Position numbers and translations under genes: made by a program
The notes under the pieces: model-generated
Told to the model about the DNA's origin: nothing
The model's database searches: none
What the model saw: only the letters and a program-made list of their open reading frames with translations
Source: an uncultured Porphyromonadaceae bacterium
Lineage (GTDB): Bacteria > Bacteroidota > Bacteroidia > Bacteroidales > Muribaculaceae
Assembly: GCA_900555165.1 (NCBI GenBank)
Contig: USKE01000098.1
Span: 1 to 8,138, forward strand
Direction: 5' to 3'
Length of the DNA: 8,138 bases
Shown here: positions 1-6,569 of the stretch, piece by piece
How the letters are laid out: each line of letters opens with the position of its first letter
Position numbering within the stretch: position 1 is the first letter of the stretch

Positions 1-127
1 TTTAATGTGATTTATCTCAAAAACCGGCCACCGGAACGTTAACATTTATTTTTAAACAGCCTCTGGTTGAACGCACGGCCTGACTCGCAATTAGCGTAAG
101 TTTGACAGGCCATACGATTCTACAAAG
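1..127. other. Intergenic segment at left edge, likely leader of an unseen minus-strand gene
   Basis: No convincing gene is present. On the minus strand the segment starts just after the -7 box at 123-130 and runs leftward for about 115 nt, so it is probably the 5' leader of a gene beyond the window. A T/A-rich stretch lies at 41-56. A short CCGG-CCA-CCGG inverted repeat (24-34) is followed on the minus strand by five T residues, but a 4-bp stem is too weak to call a terminator. TGTGA-N6-TCAAA at 6-21 resembles a Crp/Fnr-family half-site pair, without further support. Confidence 0.5.
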
Positions 128-130
128 TTA
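123..130 (-). promoter_or_regulatory. Candidate Bacteroidetes -7 promoter box (TAACTTTG) overlapping a stop codon
   Basis: Read on the minus strand, this is TAACTTTG, an exact match to the TAnnTTTG -7 consensus of the Bacteroidetes primary sigma factor. Its TAA is also the stop codon of the 1027-residue protein. Transcription would start near 115-118 and run off the left edge. No TTTG-like -33 element sits at the usual distance upstream, so only the -7 half is supported. The same octamer precedes dedA at 4668-4675. Confidence 0.5.
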
Positions 131-3100
131 CACATTTTCGGTGTAACCGGGGGCATCCGCGCCGTCAAAATCAGGAGCTGAATCCGGGAATTTTACCACC
201 CCGACACCTTTTTTGCCGTTGATACCGATAAGCAAGGGGGAATCAAACGTGACGGCCCTGAGTCCTTTCGACTCGTATACCGCAGGCATGGCATCGAGCA
301 CGCCGATGTTGAAATAATCGGGGCGCGCGCCTTTGTCGTCTGATTTCGCCGAAAACGGATTGACCGTGAAATATCCCACCCCGGCCGAGGTGAGGTTCTG
401 GAAGAAATGTGTGCCCTGCGACGGCTCCACGCGGAAATTCTGCAACGCAGTCTCCACTATAAGACGCGCGCCGGCGATGTCGGGCCACCGCACCGGAATA
501 CCGAGGGCGGTGTCAGACGAACCCCAGCGGCCCGGGCCGATGAGTATGTAGGGAATCTGGTTCCCCGGCTCGGAGAACCGGGCGTTCAGTTCGGCAATCT
601 CGCGTGCAAGATCCGGGTTGTCGAACGACGAATAATTGTCGGGACGCACATAAACCACGGTCGACACCGTGTCGGTGGTGCCGTGGCCCAGCGCCGTGTT
701 CGACCTCAGCAGAAGGCTTTCGTCAGGAAGTTCGAGCAAAGCCGGGTCGACATCATCCTTACGGTCTATGATGGGCCGTATCTGCAGCCAGTAGATATGG
801 CCGGAACAGGGACGCCCGTCGCGGTCCGTGGTGTCGCCGGGGCGGTTCACCATACCGGCGAACTCTATCTCCACGGGCCTCTGCATGGCCCGCTGGCCGG
901 TAGTAAGCATAAGCTCCACAGCTTGCGGCAGCGGGAACTGCGAGCCGTGCGCAAGCATGTTGGCGAAGGTGATTACCTTGCGCCCCGGGCCGATATGAGT
1001 GTCGCGTATCATGCGGTCGTTGGCATCGTATGTCGACGCCACCAGGCGCAGCGCGTCGGGGTCGGCGGCAAGTTTCTGCACGGGTATCCGTTCGAGATTG
1101 AACGAGTCGTCGGTCGAGAACACCACATCGCCTGCATTCTCCCCCTCCGGCTTGCCGTCACGTTTCAGCGGCAGCGCATAAAGGTTGCGCTGGGTGTCGC
1201 GCAGAGCCAGGTCAAGTGTAGAGGTCTGCAGCACCGAGGCCGGATGACGCGGCGAGAACCTCAGCGCCCGGCCGCCGTCAACTATATATTTTCCCAGACC
1301 CACGGCCACCTCGGCCACGCCGTCGGTGGGCTGTTCATGCCCCAGCGGATAATAGTTGAGGCTCCGCGCCACGCCCGAGAAAGAGGGCATGAACCAGTCG
1401 CCGGTCTCGCGTCCCACCACCTCCTGTATGATTACGGCCATCTTCTCCTGGTCGATCACATTCGAGGTAGCGGTCATGTAGGCGCGCGACTCCTCGTAGA
1501 ATACCGAGGCATACACACCCTTGATGGCACCGGTGAGGGCCTTGAGCATCTCGGCCGAGTCGGCGTCGCGCTGTATCATGTATGTGGAATACACGCCGGC
1601 AAATGGCTGGTAGTGCGAGTCTTCGAGCAACGACGACGACCGCACCGCCAGCGGGCCGTTGACCACCTCGAGCAGAGCCGTGAGGTCGTCGCGCACACGC
1701 TCGGGCAGCCGCGCCTCCACAAAACGGCGCAGAATCTCGTCATCGGTCGGATTGGGCCCATCGGCGGGCAGAACGTACGGATACAGGTCGTTGGCGGCCA
1801 TGAACTCGTCGAATATGTCGGTGCAGAGCACCACCGTGCGCGGTATGTTTATGGTAACCCCATGGTAATTGTCGCACTCGGGGTGTTTCTTTATAATGGA
1901 GTCTATGAACGCCAGGCCACGCCCCTTGCCACCCATCGACCCCTGGCCGATACGGGCGAAATTCGAGTAATAGTCGAAACGCCCCTTGCGGAACTCGGCC
2001 ACGATACCGCGGTTCTTCATGCGGCGGTACTGCACTATAAGGTCGAAGAAGAGCTGTTTTACCTCAGGGGCCTGTTCAATCGAGGTGAACCGGTGGTCGC
2101 GGATCACATCGGCGATCGGGAACATGGCGCGCGAGTAGAGCCAGCGCGAGATGTCGTTGCGCAGGGCATGATACTGCAGGGAGGCGTCGGGAATGTCGAA
2201 AATTTTCTTCTGCAGGTCGTTGAGCGACTCTACGCGCATTATTTCCTGCCCCGTGGCGGGGTCGCGCAGCACGAAATCGCCGAAACCGAAATGCGCCATA
2301 ACGGTCTTGCCGAGGTCGACCGGGAGTTTCTTCGATGTCTTGTCAAGGAAGATGCCGCCGAAACTGTCGCAATACCTGCGGTTCGACGACTCGGTCGATT
2401 CGACAATTATGGGCAGATACGGGTCATGCGCCCTTACATATTCAGAGAACGAGATACCTGCCAGCGGATCTTTGGCGCCGTCGCGCATGAACGACACGTC
2501 GGTGATTAGCCCCAGCATCTTGTCTGAGTATTTGTCATAGAGATCACGCGCCTCCTCGTATGTTCGCGCCAGCAACACCTTCGGGCGCCCGCGCATGCGC
2601 AGCATCTTCTCATGCTCGTTCAGGGCCTCGGTCGAGAAAAGCATGCTCTGCCTGAGCAGGAACTTGTAAAGGTGCGGCAGTATTGACGAATAGAAACGCA
2701 CCGAGTCCTCTACCATAAGTATCATGCGCACGCCCACGTCGAGGACGTCATTCTCGGCGTTGAGCTTGTCTTCAAGCAGCTTGATGATGGCAAGCAGCAG
2801 GTCTACGTTCCCCAGCCACGAGAACACATAGTCGATGCCCGAGAAATCCTCGGCGGCAAGCCGCCGCGACACCTCTTTCGAGAACGGTGTGAGCACCACG
2901 AAGGGGATCGCGGGATATTCCTTTTTGATCTCACGCGCCCCGACGAATGTCTCGCTTATGTCCATACCGGGCATGGCGATGATGAGGTCGAAATGTTTCT
3001 CGGCAAGGAGTGCCAGCGCCTCTGAAATGTGCGAGACACGCGTGATGCGCGGGGGCGACGACAGGTTCAGGGCCACATACTCGTTGTAGAGCTGTTCCTC

Positions 3101-3211
3101 GACGCGGCCGTCCTCCTCCATCATGAAGGCATCGTAGGGCGAGGCAACCAGCAGGACGTTAAACACACGCCGCTGCATCAGGTTCTGGAAAGGTGTATCG
3201 TTAAGGCGCAT
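128..3211 (-). CDS. Two-receiver / PEP-synthase-type ATP-grasp fusion protein
   Basis: This 1027-residue protein carries a PEP/pyruvate-binding (PPDK N-terminal, ATP-grasp) domain behind two receiver-like domains. Receiver 1 (about 17-150) looks degenerate: the usual acidic pair is replaced by SPYD (24-27), no Asp ends strand 3 (DLIIAMPGMD, 75-84), and the late Lys is missing. Receiver 2 (about 161-310) looks intact, with E168-D169, D238, T273 and K291. A linker (about 325-415) leads to the ATP-grasp part: GSMGGKGRGL (424-433), AVRSSSLLED (522-531), a GVAEVAVGLG loop (631-640), EIEFAG (781-786) and WLQIRPI (808-814). The swivelling phosphohistidine domain and the PEP-binding barrel of true PEP synthase are absent. 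A C-terminal region (815-1027) with GPGRWGSSD (892-900) and QGTHFFQN (932-939) replaces them. The reaction is unknown; ATP binding is likely, and phosphorylation control through D238 is inferred. It is last in the operon, 16 nt after rpe. The ATG at 3211 is the natural start; no Shine-Dalgarno is seen. Confidence 0.88.
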   Translation of the reverse strand: MRLNDTPFQNLMQRRVFNVLLVASPYDAFMMEEDGRVEEQLYNEYVALNLSSPPRITRVSHISEALALLAEKHFDLIIAMPGMDISETFVGAREIKKEYPAIPFVVLTPFSKEVSRRLAAEDFSGIDYVFSWLGNVDLLLAIIKLLEDKLNAENDVLDVGVRMILMVEDSVRFYSSILPHLYKFLLRQSMLFSTEALNEHEKMLRMRGRPKVLLARTYEEARDLYDKYSDKMLGLITDVSFMRDGAKDPLAGISFSEYVRAHDPYLPIIVESTESSNRRYCDSFGGIFLDKTSKKLPVDLGKTVMAHFGFGDFVLRDPATGQEIMRVESLNDLQKKIFDIPDASLQYHALRNDISRWLYSRAMFPIADVIRDHRFTSIEQAPEVKQLFFDLIVQYRRMKNRGIVAEFRKGRFDYYSNFARIGQGSMGGKGRGLAFIDSIIKKHPECDNYHGVTINIPRTVVLCTDIFDEFMAANDLYPYVLPADGPNPTDDEILRRFVEARLPERVRDDLTALLEVVNGPLAVRSSSLLEDSHYQPFAGVYSTYMIQRDADSAEMLKALTGAIKGVYASVFYEESRAYMTATSNVIDQEKMAVIIQEVVGRETGDWFMPSFSGVARSLNYYPLGHEQPTDGVAEVAVGLGKYIVDGGRALRFSPRHPASVLQTSTLDLALRDTQRNLYALPLKRDGKPEGENAGDVVFSTDDSFNLERIPVQKLAADPDALRLVASTYDANDRMIRDTHIGPGRKVITFANMLAHGSQFPLPQAVELMLTTGQRAMQRPVEIEFAGMVNRPGDTTDRDGRPCSGHIYWLQIRPIIDRKDDVDPALLELPDESLLLRSNTALGHGTTDTVSTVVYVRPDNYSSFDNPDLAREIAELNARFSEPGNQIPYILIGPGRWGSSDTALGIPVRWPDIAGARLIVETALQNFRVEPSQGTHFFQNLTSAGVGYFTVNPFSAKSDDKGARPDYFNIGVLDAMPAVYESKGLRAVTFDSPLLIGINGKKGVGVVKFPDSAPDFDGADAPGYTENV

Positions 3212-3227
3212 GGCTGGAAAGGGGGGA

Positions 3228-3872
3228 TCAGGCGTGTTTGAGCAGACTTATGGCCTCCAGGGGATCGGGCGACTTGAACACATACGAGCCGGCCACGACG
3301 GCATCCACACCACGGGCTGCCAGACGCGGGCCGACGACAGCGTCGACACCGCCGTCGACCTCGATTATCGCCTTCGACCCCGAGACGCGAATCAGCTCTT
3401 TCAGACGGTCGACCTTGTTGTAGGTGTTCTCAATGAATTTCTGGCCTCCGAAACCGGGATTGACCGACATGAGCAGTACCATGTCGAGGTCGGCGATCAC
3501 ATCCTCAAGCATCATTACCGGTGTCGAGGGATTCAGTGTCACGGCGGCTTTCATGCCGGCGGCCTTTATGGCCTGCACGGTGCGGTCAAGATGCACGCAG
3601 GCCTCCTGGTGCACGTTCATTATCGCCGCGCCACAGTCGCGTACCTGCGAAATCCATCTGTCGGGGTTGACAATCATCAGATGCACGTCCATCGGTTTTG
3701 TGAGGTAGCGGCTCACGGCCTTCATCACCGGGAAACCGAACGAGATATTGGGCACGAAGACGCCGTCCATGACATCGATGTGGAGCCAGTCGGCCTCTGA
3801 GCGGTTTATCATTTCTACATCACGCTCAAGATTGGCGAAATCAGCCGAGAGCAACGAGGGGGAAACTATCAT
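3228..3872 (-). CDS. rpe: Ribulose-phosphate 3-epimerase
   Basis: This cytosolic enzyme interconverts D-ribulose 5-phosphate and D-xylulose 5-phosphate in the pentose phosphate pathway. The 214-residue length is normal for this TIM-barrel family. Visible signatures are SPSLLSADF (4-12), LHIDVMDGVFVPN (30-42), DVHLMI (62-67), MSVNPGFGGQKF (135-146) and EVDGGV (171-176). By family knowledge H31, D33, H64 and D173 bind the metal, and the two Asp residues act as the acid/base pair. The C-terminal AGSYVFKSPDP (194-204) is the phosphate-binding end of the barrel. The ATG at 3872 lies directly before IVSPSLLSADF, matching the usual N-terminus. It sits 36 nt after dedA and 16 nt before the receiver/ATP-grasp gene, so it is probably co-transcribed with both. 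Nothing is missing or unusual in the protein. Confidence 0.97.
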   Translation of the reverse strand: MIVSPSLLSADFANLERDVEMINRSEADWLHIDVMDGVFVPNISFGFPVMKAVSRYLTKPMDVHLMIVNPDRWISQVRDCGAAIMNVHQEACVHLDRTVQAIKAAGMKAAVTLNPSTPVMMLEDVIADLDMVLLMSVNPGFGGQKFIENTYNKVDRLKELIRVSGSKAIIEVDGGVDAVVGPRLAARGVDAVVAGSYVFKSPDPLEAISLLKHA

Positions 3873-3908
3873 GTGATATATATTTGATCGGTGATTGGTT
3901 TTCGAAGA

Positions 3909-4580
3909 TTATTTCTTTGTACTGAGGGCTTTCCAGCAGATATACCCCAGGCACGCCACCAGCAGAACCAGGCCGCCGTAGGTGAAGTAGCTGTTGTATT
4001 TCTCGATCATGGGGAAAAGCTGTTCATACGGCACAGTCTTCCCGAGCCACCAGCCCAGACCGGCAAGTACGCAGTTCCAGACCCCGGCACCGAGGGCGGT
4101 GAAGATCACGAACACGCCCAGATTCATGCGGGCCAGACCGGCGGGTATGGATATGAGCTGACGCACAGCCGGAATCAGGCGCCCGATAAAAGTTGAAAGT
4201 GCGCCGTGGGCGTCAAAATACCGTTCGGCCTTCTCGACCTTGGCCCGGTCGATCAGACAGGCATGCCCGAAACGCGAGTTGGCGAAGGCGTACACGATGG
4301 GACGCCCCAGCCACAGCGACAGGAAATAGTTGATCATCGCGCCCACGACAGCTCCGGCCGTGGCCACCAGCACCACAAGCACCACATCAAGCTTGCCGCT
4401 TGTGGCGGCGATATATGCGGCGGGGGGAACCACCACCTCAGACGGGAATGGCAGAAACGAGCTCTCTATCACCATGAACAGGAAAACCAGCCAGTAACCG
4501 GCATTGTCGAAAAACAGCTGGAACAGGTACGAGGCCGAGAACCAGTCGGAAACGGAGAGTGCTATCAGGCAGTCAGTCAT
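3909..4580 (-). CDS. DedA family (SNARE-associated) inner-membrane protein
   Basis: This 223-residue polytopic membrane protein belongs to the DedA/VTT family (SNARE_assoc, PF09335). Members are implicated in lipid translocation such as undecaprenyl-phosphate recycling, in proton-motive-force homeostasis and in envelope integrity; this one's substrate is unknown. The first family signature is E39-SSFLPFPSEVVVPPAAY (39-56), a membrane-re-entrant segment with the conserved acidic residue and prolines. The second is GRLIPAVRQLISIPAG (133-148), with the essential Arg pair (R134, R140). Hydrophobic segments lie at about 28-50, 64-92, 152-178 and 201-217. The length is typical. It is the first gene of the minus-strand operon, with its promoter and structured leader upstream (4581-4675). 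No Shine-Dalgarno precedes the ATG, as is common in Bacteroidetes. The role in the operon with rpe is not evident. Confidence 0.92.
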   Translation of the reverse strand: MTDCLIALSVSDWFSASYLFQLFFDNAGYWLVFLFMVIESSFLPFPSEVVVPPAAYIAATSGKLDVVLVVLVATAGAVVGAMINYFLSLWLGRPIVYAFANSRFGHACLIDRAKVEKAERYFDAHGALSTFIGRLIPAVRQLISIPAGLARMNLGVFVIFTALGAGVWNCVLAGLGWWLGKTVPYEQLFPMIEKYNSYFTYGGLVLLVACLGYICWKALSTKK

Positions 4581-4598
4581 ATCAGTATATTTATATGG

Positions 4599-4640
4599 CG
4601 GTATGTATTTCTTATATCAACGGTATGTATTTTTTATATC
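4599..4640. repeat. 22-bp tandem repeat in the dedA leader
   Basis: Two direct copies of a 20-nt unit beginning CGGTATGTATTT lie at 4599-4618 and 4621-4640, differing at one base (C versus T), with a period of 22. They sit between the dedA promoter and its ATG, in the untranslated leader on the minus strand. Read on the minus strand each unit is A-rich (ATAAGAAATACATACCG and the near-identical copy). They could affect translation or bind a protein, or could be a replication-slippage duplication; the sequence does not decide. Confidence 0.85.
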
Positions 4641-4642
4641 GA

Positions 4643-4659
4643 TAGCGGAATAACCGCTA
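4643..4659 (-). promoter_or_regulatory. Stem-loop at the predicted 5' end of the dedA-rpe mRNA
   Basis: TAGCGG (4643-4648) and CCGCTA (4654-4659) form a perfect 6-bp inverted repeat with a 5-nt loop. Read on the minus strand it begins only a few nt after the expected start site of the 4668-4675 promoter. A hairpin this close to the 5' end is known in other bacteria to protect transcripts from decay; that role is inferred here. It has no T-run, so it is not a standard terminator. Confidence 0.6.
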
Positions 4660-4667
4660 CTGGGGTA

Positions 4668-4675
4668 CAAAGTTA
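4668..4675 (-). promoter_or_regulatory. Candidate -7 promoter box for the dedA-rpe-ATP-grasp operon
   Basis: The minus strand reads TAACTTTG followed by TACCCC, an exact TAnnTTTG match in a context typical of Bacteroidales promoters. Transcription would begin near 4661-4664, giving a leader of about 82 nt before the dedA ATG. No clear TTTG -33 element is seen at the usual spacing; the nearest (4706-4709) is about 30 nt away. No other minus-strand consensus was noticed in this intergenic region. Confidence 0.65.
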
Positions 4676-4771
4676 CGATTATTTTCACACCGGACCCCGC
4701 TATTACAAACTTTTATCTGTAAGGCTTTGTTCTATCAGTGAAAATCAAGCCACAGGACTATTGCTGTACCA

Positions 4772-4784
4772 TCGGTCAGACCGA
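4772..4784. promoter_or_regulatory. Perfect short palindrome upstream of the permease (operator candidate)
   Basis: TCGGTC-A-GACCGA is a perfect 6+1+6 inverted repeat about 87 nt before the permease start. Its odd-centred symmetry and its position in a divergent intergenic region fit a binding site for a dimeric regulator or a small hairpin in the permease leader. No regulator gene is visible in the window to link it to. Confidence 0.35.
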
Positions 4785-4805
4785 CCGCACAGGTATTATC
4801 AGTCA

Positions 4806-4829
4806 TGACTGCCGACCCCCTCGCAGTCA
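4806..4829 (+). promoter_or_regulatory. Stem-loop in the permease leader
   Basis: TGACTGC (4806-4812) and GCAGTCA (4823-4829) form a perfect 7-bp stem around a 10-nt C-rich loop, ending 41 nt before the permease ATG. It is followed by four A residues rather than a T-run, so it is not an intrinsic terminator in the plus direction. It may be a leader structure or an operator. No plus-strand TAnnTTTG box was found with confidence in 4660-4870. Confidence 0.4.
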
Positions 4830-4850
4830 GAAAACCATGATTTGTTTCTT

Positions 4851-4874
4851 TTCGCTCTATTATTCGCTCTATGA
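4851..4874 (+). repeat. 12-bp tandem duplication running into the permease start codon
   Basis: TTCGCTCTATTA (4851-4862) is repeated as TTCGCTCTATGA (4863-4874), 11 of 12 identical. The ATG at 4871-4873 lies in the second copy, and the first copy has ATT at that place. The duplication sits where a ribosome-binding site would be, and no Shine-Dalgarno is present. It probably arose by slippage; an effect on initiation is speculative. Confidence 0.75.
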
Positions 4875-6487
4875 GTACAAAAGCCGATAGCCGTCCCGCC
4901 CCTGAAGTTACCAGGTCGGGACGAAAGAAAGCGGTTTCTACCGCCAAGGGATCCATCACCATGATGGCGATGGCGATTCTGATCATTACTTCCATATTCA
5001 GCATGCGCGGACTCCCCACCGAGGCAAAATTCGGTGTGCAGTCGATATTCTACTATATCTTCGCTGCTGTGGTGTTCCTGATTCCATTCTCGCTGGTATG
5101 CGCCGAACTTGCATCGACATATACCAAGTCGGGCGGTCTGTACCGCTGGGTATCCGAGGCATTCGGCCCCCGATGGGGATGGACGGCGATGTTCCTCGAA
5201 ACGCAGACCATCATCATCTGGTTCCCGACGGTGCTGATGTTCGGCGCTGCCTCGCTTGCCTATATCTTCTGGCCCGAGAGCTTTGACGCGCGGCTGGCAT
5301 CAAACAAGGTCTACACACTGGTGATGGCCCTGATATTCTACTGGGCGGCTACATTCAACGCGTTCCGCGGGCAGAAAATGGCCAACAAGCTGTCGACCCT
5401 CGGCGGCATCTGGGGCACACTCGTGCCGGCGGCCATTCTGGTAGTCCTTGCCGTGATATATGTGTGCATGGGCAACCCCGTGGAGCTTAAACGCATACCA
5501 TTCTTCCCCGACTTCAACAACCTCTCCACCATCGTACTGGCGGCCTCGATTTTCCTGTTCTACGCCGGCATGGAAATCCAGGCGGTGCATATCACCGACA
5601 TGAAGAATCCCGCCCGCGACTACCCGCGCTCGGTACTGGTGTCGGTAATCGTGATTGTGCTGGGCTATGCAATCGGCACACTCATAATCGGCATGGTCAT
5701 CCCGTCAGAGAAGATTGACCTTCTGCAGTCGCTGCTGGCGGCCTACAACGCATTCTGGGGTAGCCTGGGCATGAGCTGGGCCGGCAATATCATGGCCGCG
5801 CTGGTGATGTTCGGTGTCGTAGGCCAGATCAGCGTGCTCGTCACGGGTCCTTCCACCGGCCTGATGGCGGTGGCGCAGTCGGGCTACCTGCCCCGTTCGT
5901 TGCAGAAACTCAACAAGAACGGCGCCAACAAGCCCATCCTTTATATCGAGGGGGCGATAGTGTCGATACTGTTGCTTATACTTATTGTTCTCCCCACGGT
6001 TGAATCGGCTTATCAGATCATGTCGCAGATGGCCACCATCATCTACCTGATTATGGTGCTCATGATTTACGGCGCGTTCATAAGACTCAGACGCACACAG
6101 CCCAACAAGACACGCGGGTTCAAGGTGCCCGGCGGCAAGTTCGGTGCGGCGATAGTATGCACCGTTGGCATCGCGGGTGCTCTGGCAGCCCTTTTGCTCA
6201 GCTACCTTCCCCCGTCGCAGATCACCACCGGCAGTCCGGCGGTCTACATCGGCATCCTCCTGGCAGGCGTAGCCGTCATCGTGGCCATGCCGCTGGTAAT
6301 CTATGCCTGCCGCAAACCGGGATGGCGCAACCCTGACGCACACTTCTATCCCTTTGACTGGCAGATCGAGGGGCGCAAACCTGATCAGGTATCGAAATGG
6401 CCCGCCGGTTTCGAGCCTACCGAAGATATGGTAGAGGCGGCCGAAGATGATGCCATTGCCAAACACGCCCGGCAGAAACATACCTGA
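4871..6487 (+). CDS. GadC-like amino acid permease/antiporter (APC superfamily)
   Basis: This 538-residue inner-membrane transporter resembles the glutamate:GABA antiporter family. Shared signatures are SGGLYRWVSEAFGPRWGW (87-104), FFPDFNNLSTIV (211-222), HITDMKNPARDYPRS (240-254), a GPSTG loop (326-330), LQKLNKNG (344-351), RGFKVPGGK (415-423) and SYLPPSQI (444-451). About twelve hydrophobic segments run from about 28 to 480. Antiport of glutamate with GABA is the best-known family activity, but the substrate here is inferred. No glutamate decarboxylase or glutaminase gene is adjacent. In E. coli GadC the C-terminal tail plugs the channel at neutral pH. This protein has a longer hydrophilic tail (about 481-538) with H491, H532 and H537 and an acidic stretch (517-527), plus a 26-residue basic N-terminal extension. 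The ATG at 4871 is the first start after an upstream in-frame stop (4838). A strong terminator follows, so it is probably monocistronic. Confidence 0.85.
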   Translation: MSTKADSRPAPEVTRSGRKKAVSTAKGSITMMAMAILIITSIFSMRGLPTEAKFGVQSIFYYIFAAVVFLIPFSLVCAELASTYTKSGGLYRWVSEAFGPRWGWTAMFLETQTIIIWFPTVLMFGAASLAYIFWPESFDARLASNKVYTLVMALIFYWAATFNAFRGQKMANKLSTLGGIWGTLVPAAILVVLAVIYVCMGNPVELKRIPFFPDFNNLSTIVLAASIFLFYAGMEIQAVHITDMKNPARDYPRSVLVSVIVIVLGYAIGTLIIGMVIPSEKIDLLQSLLAAYNAFWGSLGMSWAGNIMAALVMFGVVGQISVLVTGPSTGLMAVAQSGYLPRSLQKLNKNGANKPILYIEGAIVSILLLILIVLPTVESAYQIMSQMATIIYLIMVLMIYGAFIRLRRTQPNKTRGFKVPGGKFGAAIVCTVGIAGALAALLLSYLPPSQITTGSPAVYIGILLAGVAVIVAMPLVIYACRKPGWRNPDAHFYPFDWQIEGRKPDQVSKWPAGFEPTEDMVEAAEDDAIAKHARQKHT

Positions 6488-6509
6488 CAACTTAATGAAA
6501 TACCCGTAT

Positions 6510-6543
6510 ATAATTGCGTGGAGCACAGGCTCCGCGCAATTAT
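6510..6543 (+). terminator. Intrinsic terminator-like stem-loop after the permease
   Basis: A 15-bp stem pairs 6510-6524 with 6529-6543 around an ACAG loop, with one U-G wobble (6519/6534). The upper stem is GC-rich (GGAGC/GCTCC) and the base is AT-rich. It begins 22 nt after the permease stop. Only a short T-containing tail follows (ATTATTCG), but the AT-rich symmetrical base could also act in the opposite direction. It separates the permease from the glycosylase gene. Confidence 0.8.
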
Positions 6544-6569
6544 TCGTATAAATTTACGTTAAAATAATT

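Noticed and set aside
6..21. TGTGA-N6-TCAAA, resembling a Crp/Fnr-family binding site
   Set aside because: Nine of ten half-site positions match an enterobacterial consensus, but the site is AT-rich, isolated, and the regulated gene is not in view.
24..34. CCGG-CCA-CCGG hairpin followed on the minus strand by five T residues, as a terminator
   Set aside because: A 4-bp stem with a 3-nt loop is too weak, and its position inside a probable leader does not fit.
39..113. A 24-codon minus-strand open frame starting a few nt after the -7 box at 123-130
   Set aside because: Too short, with no recognisable composition or ribosome-binding signal; three Cys residues alone do not support a peptide gene. 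More likely leader sequence.
407..2509. A 700-codon open frame on the plus strand opposite the receiver/ATP-grasp gene
   Set aside because: It is antisense to a gene with clear domain motifs; its translation is rich in His/Arg/Gly with no recognisable family, as expected from the third-position GC bias of the real gene.
3879..3886. TATATTTG on the plus strand between rpe and dedA, matching TAnnTTTG
   Set aside because: It would drive transcription antisense to dedA, has no -33 partner, and lies in an AT-rich spacer where the match is likely by chance.
4720..4729. TAAGGCTTTG as the plus-strand promoter of the permease
   Set aside because: The gap between TA and TTTG is four bases instead of two and no -33 element is present, so the permease promoter remains unassigned.
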